Shown: in pieces, positions 57,158 to 64,000 of the stretch
Numbering within the stretch: the stretch's first letter is position 1
Layout: every line of letters starts with the position of its first letter
Assembly (NCBI RefSeq): GCF_042477335.2
Contig: NC_091262.1
Location: forward strand, 68,062,001 to 68,126,000
Source of the DNA: Ovis canadensis
Taxonomy: Eukaryota; Chordata; Mammalia; Artiodactyla; Bovidae
Direction: 5' to 3'
Length of the DNA: 64,000 nt
Made by a program: the position numbers and the translations under genes
Notes under the pieces: generated by a model
The model's database searches: none
Seen by the model: the letters and a program-made list of their open reading frames with translations, nothing else
What the model was told of the DNA's origin: nothing

Positions 57158-58533
57158 TCTCCTCCAAGACTTTCATTTTTATACATTTTAGTATCTCTAA
57201 ATTGGAGATGCATCTTATAATGTGCAACTTCTTTTCTTTCTTAGTAGTCCATATAATAGTGGTCTATATTATAATTGACACCTTAGATTCAATGAAATAT
57301 GGTATTTGCATTCAAAACATATTTCAAATGAACAAATAAATTTGATTTATCATATTTTAAGAAGTGTGGGGCTCGAGCTCTTGGGCAAATGGCTACTGAA
57401 TTATAGCTTAATATACAACTTAATCTACTGATTTTGAATGCTTATCTGATTTGTACTGAAAGAGGGGTTACAGAAAAAAAATAGATTAAGAGTGTCAAGG
57501 AAAGGGAATTGAAATGGCCTAGAGTAAAAAGAGACAATATAGGCAAAAGAATCACCAGAACTTATTAAAAAACCTAAGGTAATTAATCAAGCAGACCTAC
57601 ATAACTCACTAGCCCCTGAGGGAAACACTATATTAACATATAAAACAAAAATTATTCATAATGGTAACCTGAGACCTAGTCATTTCAAAATGAATAAAAT
57701 ATTTAGTGTGCTCAGCTCAAGAAGCAGAAAAATAGATAGCACATTTGTGCTGGGTTTCTTTCAAAAAATGGTTAAAATAAAAATAATTAATTTGGCTTTT
57801 AAAGTGATAAAATTTAATAATCTGGAACATTCATTTCAGTGGCACACTTATAGCTCTCTTAATGATATCATCATCAACAGGGTAATTCTCAGAGAACTTC
57901 TATTGGTATTCACTATGCTTTTGAACCAAATTCATCAAGACCCAATACAATCCCATACTAGAAGAAAATCTGGGAAATGGCAGTTATGAAACCTTTTTAC
58001 ATGAATCTAATCTTACTTCTTATTCTGATAGAAGCTCTGAGTTGAAATGTGTTGGAATAATATTGATCATTTTCTTGTACTTATATGTTACAGGCTCCTG
58101 CAAATGAATAAAACTTATCTTTGACCACTTTGTATGCTTCCTGCAAGGTGATGAAGAACATTTTTTGTATAATTTTCTAATTGTAATTTTTTCTGCTATG
58201 ATATTCATACAACCTGTTAAGTTTTGCATATCATCATAAGGTTGGAAAAAATTTTATCAACATGAGAAAATAAAGTAAAATTAAAGTCAATAGGTAAATC
58301 GTGTGTAGTTGAGAGAGGAGGATGGATTGTAGTTTGGGGCAGAGTTAAGGGTACCTTATTGATTTCAGCTCCATATAAATGCAGCCTCATGTTGTTCATA
58401 TAAAGTCAGTATTATCAATAGAGCTAATTTCTCATATCTCAGTTACTAAAATATTCATTCCTTGGTATATCTGCTCTTAGAATATGTAATAAAAGAATCC
58501 ATTCATCAAAATGCTAAGCAGTTACATAGGGAT
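57158..58533. other. 1.4 kb without recognised gene or element
   Basis: AT-rich. A 99-codon frame at 57690-57989 has no recognisable content. Confidence 0.5.
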
Positions 58534-58747
58534 TTGTTGTTGTTCTGTAGTCTCTAAGTCATGTCCAGCTCTTTTGCAACCCCACAGATTGTAGCCTGCC
58601 AGGTTCTTCTGTCCATGAGATTTTCTAGGCAAGGTTACTGGAGTGGTTTGCCATTTCCTTCTCCAAGGGATCGTCCCGATCCAGGCATCAAACCTGCATC
58701 TTCTGCACTGGCAGGCACATTCTTTACCACTGAGCCACCAGGGAAGC
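58534..58747 (-). mobile_element. Bov-tA SINE
   Basis: Full length, reverse strand, with a TGTTGTTGTTC left end (complement of an AAC-type tail) and a clear head at the right (CACTGAGCCACCAGGGAAGC). Confidence 0.9.
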
Positions 58748-58834
58748 AATTTCTAAAAGAATCATTATGAGAAGACTAAATGATACCAGTAAAGAAATCT
58801 GAAAATATGTGTTACATAGAAAGATTTGATCATT

Positions 58835-59113
58835 ATTACTACTCAGTTCAGTTCAGTTCAGTTGCTCAGTCATGTCCGACTCTTTGCGACCCCATGAATT
58901 GCAGCACGCCAGGCCTCCCTGTCCATCACCAACTACGGGAGTTCACTCAGACTCATGTCCATCAAGTCGGTGATGCCATCAGCCATCTCATCCTCTGTCA
59001 TCCCCTTCTCCTCCTGCCTCCAATCCCTCCCAGCATCAGAGTCTTTTCCAATGAGTCAACTCTTCGCATAAGGTGGCCAAAGTCCTGGAGTTTCAGCTTC
59101 AGCATCATTACTA
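58835..59113 (-). mobile_element. BovB 3' fragment, younger group, 7-bp duplication
   Basis: Body 58842-59106 from TTCAGTTCAG units to CAGCTTCAGCATC. Flanked by ATTACTA at 58835-58841 and 59107-59113. Younger-type CCTCCAATCCCTCCC signature. Confidence 0.92.
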
Positions 59114-59779
59114 GTTTATTGTTGCTGTTATTATTAAGAAACCAGAAAATTGGTTTAAAACATCAACGTCAGAATTAAAGGCAAAAGATTTAATAGAATC
59201 TCCCCTTGGGCTGTTTCCACAAGGACTCTGAGTATGAGCAGGGAATAAAGGCTGACCACTCAATTAAGTAGTGGAGGGAATGAGAAAAAAGAATGTGAAG
59301 GGTTGACTGTATTAGTTATCCCCCCAACACATCCCTTCTTGTACATTTGTCTTTGCCCTGTAAGTTTGTGTTGCTCTTCCATTCTAGGCAGGATATTCTG
59401 TTTCGCCTTTAGTTTCTTGGTTCAGCCAAGTGACTTGCTTTAGCTTTGGGGATGTTATTAAGAAGCATGAAAAAGCACACATTTCCCTTGATTTTTTATT
59501 CCTCTGCCTCTGCCACAAGAACATGCCCAAGCTAGCCTGCTAAAGGATGAGACATGGAACAGAGCCTCAGTTGTCCTAGCTAAGACTTTCCTAGATTAGA
59601 TTATAAGCCGTCCAACACTAGAATTGTGAAAGATCCCAATCATGATCAGTCAATACATGATTATCCAAGCCAAGGCCAAAAGCCAAGGCCATTTTCACCT
59701 GAAAATGCATAAGTTAAATAAGTGTACTGCTTTACTCACTGAGTTCTGGCTGGTTGTCACAAAGCATTATGTGGCACTA
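59114..59779. other. Possible ancient repeat, family unresolved
   Basis: The part around 59420-59620 (GCCAAGTGACTTGCTTTAGC ... CAAGCTAGCCTGCTAAAGGA) has the feel of an old interspersed repeat, but I cannot name it. No coding content. Confidence 0.35.
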
Positions 59780-59995
59780 GGGCCTCCCTTGTAGCACAGT
59801 TGGTAAAGAATATGCCTGCAGTGCAGGATACCCAAGTTCAATCCTCAGGTTGGAAAGATCCCCTGGAGAAGGAAATGGCAACCCATTCCAGTATTCTTGC
59901 CTGGAGAATCCCATGGACAGAGGAGCCTGGCAGCCTACAGTCCATGGGGTTGCAAGAGTCAGACATGACTTAGTAACTAAACCACCACCACCATT
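59780..59995 (+). mobile_element. Bov-tA SINE
   Basis: Complete, from GGGCCTCCCTTGTAGCACAG to a CCACCACCACC tail, closely resembling the copy at 56607-56817 in both head variant and tail. No clear flanking duplication. 59996-60437 holds no recognised feature. Confidence 0.9.
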
Positions 59996-60437
59996 GAACT
60001 CATACAGAATTTGATATGGTGCTGAGACGAAACAGTGAGACGACAGGTGCCATAAGTCCTTGTCGGTGAAAAAGGCTATACAGAGTGATAAACACTAAAA
60101 GTAAAATATTAAAATTATCCAAGGGCTGGGTGCTTGCCTTTCAATGCATTAAGGAACAGAGGACTGTGTCCCACTACAAACTCAGTCTTGGAAAATCTAA
60201 GGAATGAATTGAGCAGTGGCAGCTTGAAAACAGAAGGGAAACCAGGCAGAAGGCCTGGATGTGCAGCAAGTGGGAAGGAGAATGGGGGAAATTAGCCTGG
60301 CCCTGAAAAAGTCCTCTGGGTTCAACAGAAGAAAGCTCCAAATGCTTCCCCAGGACTTATTCGAACAGATTTCCTTGGATCATTCTAATCTTTCAGTCAA
60401 GGAAATAGCATTATTTTTTAAATGCTCTTTCTGTTTT

Positions 60438-60641
60438 GCACGCTCAATTGCTTCAAACATGTCCAACTCTTTGCAACCCAAAGGACGGTAGCCCGCCAGG
60501 CTCCTCTGTCCATGAGATTCTCCAGGCAAGAATATTTGTGGATTGCCATGCCTTCCTCTAGGGGATCATCCCAACCCAGGGATGGAGTCCACACCGCCTG
60601 TATTGGCAGGCAGATTCTTTGCCTCTGAGCCACTAAGGAAG
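60438..60641 (-). mobile_element. Bov-tA SINE
   Basis: Reverse-strand copy, diverged, head at the right (CTGAGCCACTAAGGAAG). Confidence 0.88.
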
Positions 60642-60659
60642 ATTTTATTAGTCTTTCTT

Positions 60660-60932
60660 ATTAGTCCCCTATTCATTTTCATCATCAAGAATCTACTTCC
60701 TTTCTTCTCACCTTACTATTGCAAGAAAACCATTTTTCTAGCCTAACCTAGTCCACTCTCCCATCATGAAATCTACTGTTAATACTGCTACCAGATAATT
60801 TTTAAAGCAAGTTTGATCGTGTTTCTTTGCTGTCCAAAAATCTTTAGTGGCTAATTGCTTGTTAGATTACTTATACTTGGATCACTTTTTCATTTAAGAC
60901 TCTCCAAAAAATAACTACAACCTTCCATTCCA
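60660..60932 (+). mobile_element. Probable L2 LINE relic
   Basis: AAGCAAGTTTGATCGTGTTTC and AAATCTTTAGTGGCTAATTG resemble the L2 segment around GATCATGTCACTCC...CCAATGGCTTC. Weak. Confidence 0.45.
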
Positions 60933-61014
60933 GGATGGATGGATAGATGGATGGCTAGACAGATAGATAAGTAGATAGATAGACAGATAGATGACAGGTA
61001 GATAGATAGATAGA
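60933..61014. repeat. GGAT/GATA compound microsatellite
   Basis: About 80 bp of mixed GGAT, AGAT and AGAC tetramers, imperfect. Tetranucleotide tracts of this type are often polymorphic. Confidence 0.92.
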
Positions 61015-61374
61015 AAATGGACTCAGACCTTAAACTATTAGTCATAAGAACAAGTTGACTTTATGTTTGGGGTTACAAATATGACTTAGTAGGGGTGGCT
61101 TTCTGTACATATTTCTGAGCTCCATATTTAGAGCTCTGAGGAGCATAGACACTGTAATTCAGTAATCTTAACTTTAACTTTACATTGAAATCACCTGAAG
61201 GGCTTAATAAATATTCATGTTTGGATTCTAAACTGATTGTTAAGGAAAATCAAGATTTTCTTTTTTTTAATTCCACTGCTATAACTGAACATTTTTGGAG
61301 AATTTTTCTTTCTTTCTAGTCTTAACAAAGGTGACTGGCCTTTGCACTTTATTGTATAATGCAATGGGAAGTAT
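61015..61374. other. No gene or repeat recognised
   Basis: Nothing supportable. Confidence 0.45.
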
Positions 61375-61401
61375 CAAATTTTTTTTTATATTGAGGTATA
61401 A

Positions 61402-62304
61402 GTTTAACTTCTATGCAGAGTACATCATGAGAAACACTGGGCTGGAAGAAACACAAGCTGGGAATCAAGATTGCTGGGGAAATATCAATAACCTCAGATA
61501 TGCAGATGACACCACCCTTATGGCAGAAAGTGAAGAGGAACTAAAAAGCCTCTTGATGAAAGTGAAAGAGGAGAGTGAAAAGTTGGCTTAAAGCTCAACA
61601 TTCAGAAAACGAAGATCATGGCATCCAGTCCCATCACTTCATGGGAAATAGATGGGGAAACAGTGGAAACAGTGTCAGACTTTATTTTTCTGGGCTCCAA
61701 AATCACTGCAGATGGTGACTGCAGCCATGAAATTAAAAGACACTTACTCCTTGGAAGGAAAGTTATGATCAGCCTAGATAGCATATTCAAAAGCAGAGAC
61801 ATTACTTTGTCAACAAAGGTCCATCTAGTCAAGGCTATGGTTTTTCCTGTGGTCATGTATGGATGTGAGGTTTGGACTGTGAAGGAAGCTGAGCACCGAA
61901 GAATTGATGCTTTTGAACTGTGGTGTTGGAGAAGACTGTTGAGAGTCCCTTGGACTGCAAGGAGATCCAACCAGTCCATCCTAAAGGAGATCAGTCCTGA
62001 GTGTTCATTGGAAAGACTGATGCCAAAGCTCCAATACTTTGGCCACCTCCAATACTTTGGCCACCTCATGCGAAGAGTTGACTCACTGGTAAAGACCCTG
62101 ATGTCGGGAGGGATTGGGGGCAGGAGGAGAAGAGGACGACAGAGGATGAGATGGCTGGATGGCATCACTGACTCGAAGCACATGAGTTTGGGTGAACTCC
62201 GGGAGTTGGTGATGGACAGGGAGGCCTGGCGTGCTGCGATTCATGGGGTCACAAACAGTCAGACATGACTGAGTGACTGAAATGAACTGAACTGAACTGA
62301 ACTG
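61402..62304 (+). mobile_element. BovB inside L1, younger group
   Basis: Starts at the segment for [11 protein letters not shown] and ends in CTGAACTGA units. YADD is encoded at 61499-61510. The frame is broken near 61465 and 61583, then open from 61618 to 62268 (216 codons). It contains an exact 18-bp tandem duplication at 62031-62048/62049-62066, adding six residues in frame ([11 protein letters not shown]). 5'-truncated. Confidence 0.93.
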
Positions 62305-62517
62305 ATAGTTGATTTGGGCTTCTCAGGTGACTCAGCTGGTAAAGAATCCACCTGCAATGCAGGAGACCCCATATTTTGGAGAGCATGGCAACCCACTCCA
62401 GTATTCATGCCTGAAGAATCCCTATGGACAGAGGAGCCTGTTGGGCTGCAGTCCATGGGGTCACAAAGAGTTGGACATGGCTGAGTAACCAAGTACAGCA
62501 CAGCATATAGTTGATTT
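62305..62517 (+). mobile_element. Bov-tA SINE with 11-bp duplication in L1
   Basis: Body 62316-62506, flanked by ATAGTTGATTT at 62305-62315 and 62507-62517. The target is L1 sequence directly after the BovB tail. The SINE has a deletion around its box B (GGAGACCCCATATTTTGGAG). Confidence 0.93.
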
Positions 62518-62850
62518 ACAATGTTGTGCTAGTTTTTGGTGTACAGCAAAGTGATTCAGTTATTCATATATTTCATATTCTTTTCCATTGTAGTTTATTA
62601 TAAGATATTGAATATAGTTCCCTGTGCTGTATAGTAGGACGTTATGATCTGTTTTATAGATAGTAGTGTGTATCTGCTCATCTAAATTCCTAATTTATCC
62701 CTTCCCCACCCCATTTCCCTTTTGGTAACTATAAATTTATTTTCTATATCTGTGAGTCTGTTTCTGTTTTGCAAACAAATTCATTTGTGCTGTATTTTAG
62801 ATTCCATATATAAGTAATATCATATGGTATTTGGTACTAAAGATTTAAGT

Positions 62851-63507
62851 ACTGAATCTTAATTTATAAGCACATTTCACAGTGTTGGTATCTGTAGAAC
62901 AGAAACGTGGACTGTGTACTCTATCTTCTTTCTACTCTTTCTCTAGAATTCTTTTGTAATAATGGCAAGAGAAAGAATGAGAATTTTGTTTCCATTGGAT
63001 GCAAATCGACGGGGCCCATATGATATGCAACAAGAGGAAAGTTAAAAGACACTAACTGGGTTGTGAGTGCCAGCCTGCCCCAGTCATGTAAAAGCAGATG
63101 ACCTAGCATATACAAGGCTGTTTGCTCTGCACAGACCACGTTTTAGCTGCCCCAATTATTGCCACATATGAATATTGCAAACTTGGATATCAGCATGGCA
63201 TTCTAATTCCATTTTCTCATGCATCTTAAAACAGGGTATCTTAGTGGTTTGAATGAGAATCTATTACTTCTGATAAGAAAAGGAGCAGTTTTCCACAGGG
63301 CAAGCCTAACGATTCTTTCTTCAGACTATGTCAGCCCCCTGAAGGACAAATTCAAGGGACTGAATGACTGTAAGATTAGACTGTGTGGTTCCAGTTTTTT
63401 GGTGGTGCTTTTTCTTTTTTTTCTTTAACTCACCCATTCATTCTTCCTCCTGGCCCCCAGCTAGAATTAACAGAAAAGCTTTTTGGAAAAGAATTGGATC
63501 ATACCAC
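62851..63507. other. No gene or repeat recognised
   Basis: Frames up to 72 codons without recognisable content. Confidence 0.45.
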
Positions 63508-63985
63508 CATAATCAGTTAAAAGCTACGGTTTCTCCAGTAGTCATGTATGGATGTGAGAGTTGGACTATAAAGCAAGCTGAGCACCGAAGAATTGATGCT
63601 TTTGAACTGTGGTGTGGGAGAAGACTCTTGAGAGTCCCTTGGACAATTAGTCCCTTGGCACCCCAACCAGTCAATCCTAAAGGAAATCAGTCCTGAATAT
63701 CTACTGGAAGGTCCAACGCTGAAGCTGAAACTCCAGTACTTTGGCCACCTGATGCAAAGAACTGACTCATTGGAAAGACTCTGATGCTGGGGAAAATTGA
63801 ATGCAACAGGAAAAGGGAGCAGCAGAGGCTGAGATGGTTGGATAGTATCGCTGACTCGATGGACATGAGTTTGAGCAAGCTCCAGGAGTTGGTGATGGAC
63901 AGGGAAGTCATGCATGCTGCAGTCCATGGGGTCGCAAAGAGTCGGACATGACTTAGTGACTGAACTGAACTGAATCATAATCAGT
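63508..63985 (+). mobile_element. BovB 3' fragment with 10-bp duplication, older group
   Basis: Body 63518-63975, starting at the segment for [18 protein letters not shown] and ending in CTGAACTGA. Flanked by CATAATCAGT at 63508-63517 and 63976-63985. A local duplication of TTAGTCCCTTGG near 63646-63659 disrupts the frame. Older-type GGGGAAAATTGAATGC signature. Confidence 0.94.
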
Positions 63986-64000
63986 AGAAAGAGGTGTGTG

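Larger units (their letters stand above)
61375..62850 (-). mobile_element. L1 3' end split by BovB and SINE
   Basis: A T-run followed by ATATTGAGGTATA at 61375-61401 is the start of a complemented L1 3' end. The rest continues at 62305-62315 (TAGTTGATTT) and 62517-62850 (ACAATGTTGTGCTAG, CAGCAAAGTGATTCAG, GTTCCCTGTGCTG, TAATATCATATGGTATTTGG). BovB and a SINE fill the gap. Confidence 0.85.

Overview
This window is mammalian nuclear DNA from a ruminant, most likely a bovid. The evidence is the repeat content: fifteen copies or fragments of the RTE-type LINE BovB, more than two dozen tRNA-Glu-headed Bov-tA/Bov-A SINEs, CHR-type SINEs, ruminant L1 with its typical 3' end, and older mammalian L2, MIR, MaLR and Tigger-like relics. 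The species cannot be fixed from this. I found no functional host protein-coding gene, no rRNA, no standalone tRNA, no CRISPR array and no bacterial sequence. The window looks intergenic or deep-intronic, AT-rich, with repeats of many ages stacked on each other.

Layout. 1-12.9 kb: BovB 3' ends, scattered SINEs and a processed pseudogene of ribosomal protein L35a (RPL35A) at 6463-6900 with a 10-bp target-site duplication. 12.9-14.6 kb: a young BovB inserted into an older BovB. 14.6-23.4 kb: AT-rich DNA with CHR, MIR, L1 and SINE pieces. 23.46-24.73 kb: a 5'-truncated BovB whose reverse-transcriptase reading frame is still open for 412 codons. 26.8-33.75 kb: an L2 relic next to a decayed class-I-like endogenous retrovirus. 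Its two LTRs (27.83-28.29 and 32.84-33.75 kb) enclose gag-like relics, a ruminant L1 insertion with a twin-priming inversion, and an L1 3' end; two SINEs split the 3' LTR. 33.75-36.3 kb: an old L1 carrying BovB, CHR and opposite-strand L1 insertions. 38-44.4 kb: MaLR LTR relics, two BovB copies, an L2 and a Tigger-like relic. 44.4-51 kb: mostly unassigned DNA, including a non-repeat patch at 49.69-50.24 kb. 51.00-54.44 kb: a full-length but disabled BovB with an 11-bp target-site duplication. 55.3-64 kb: L2, many SINEs, a GATA-type microsatellite, and a three-layer nest (L1, then BovB, then SINE) at 61.4-62.85 kb.

How the parts work together. There is no operon or pathway here. The shared logic is retrotransposition. 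BovB, and probably L1, supply the enzymes; Bov-tA/Bov-A share 3' sequence with BovB, while the RPL35A retrocopy and the AT-tailed elements fit L1-type mobilisation (established knowledge). The BovB copies total about 13.6 kb, roughly a fifth of the window by summing my intervals, and fall into two sequence groups whose order of insertion is shown by nesting. I found no convincing new biological system. The items most worth checking are the nested and inverted insertions, the open BovB frame, the unassigned repeat pair at 11.87 and 14.87 kb, and the non-repeat patch at 49.7-50.2 kb. Family names are recognised from memory of consensus sequences; no database search was run.
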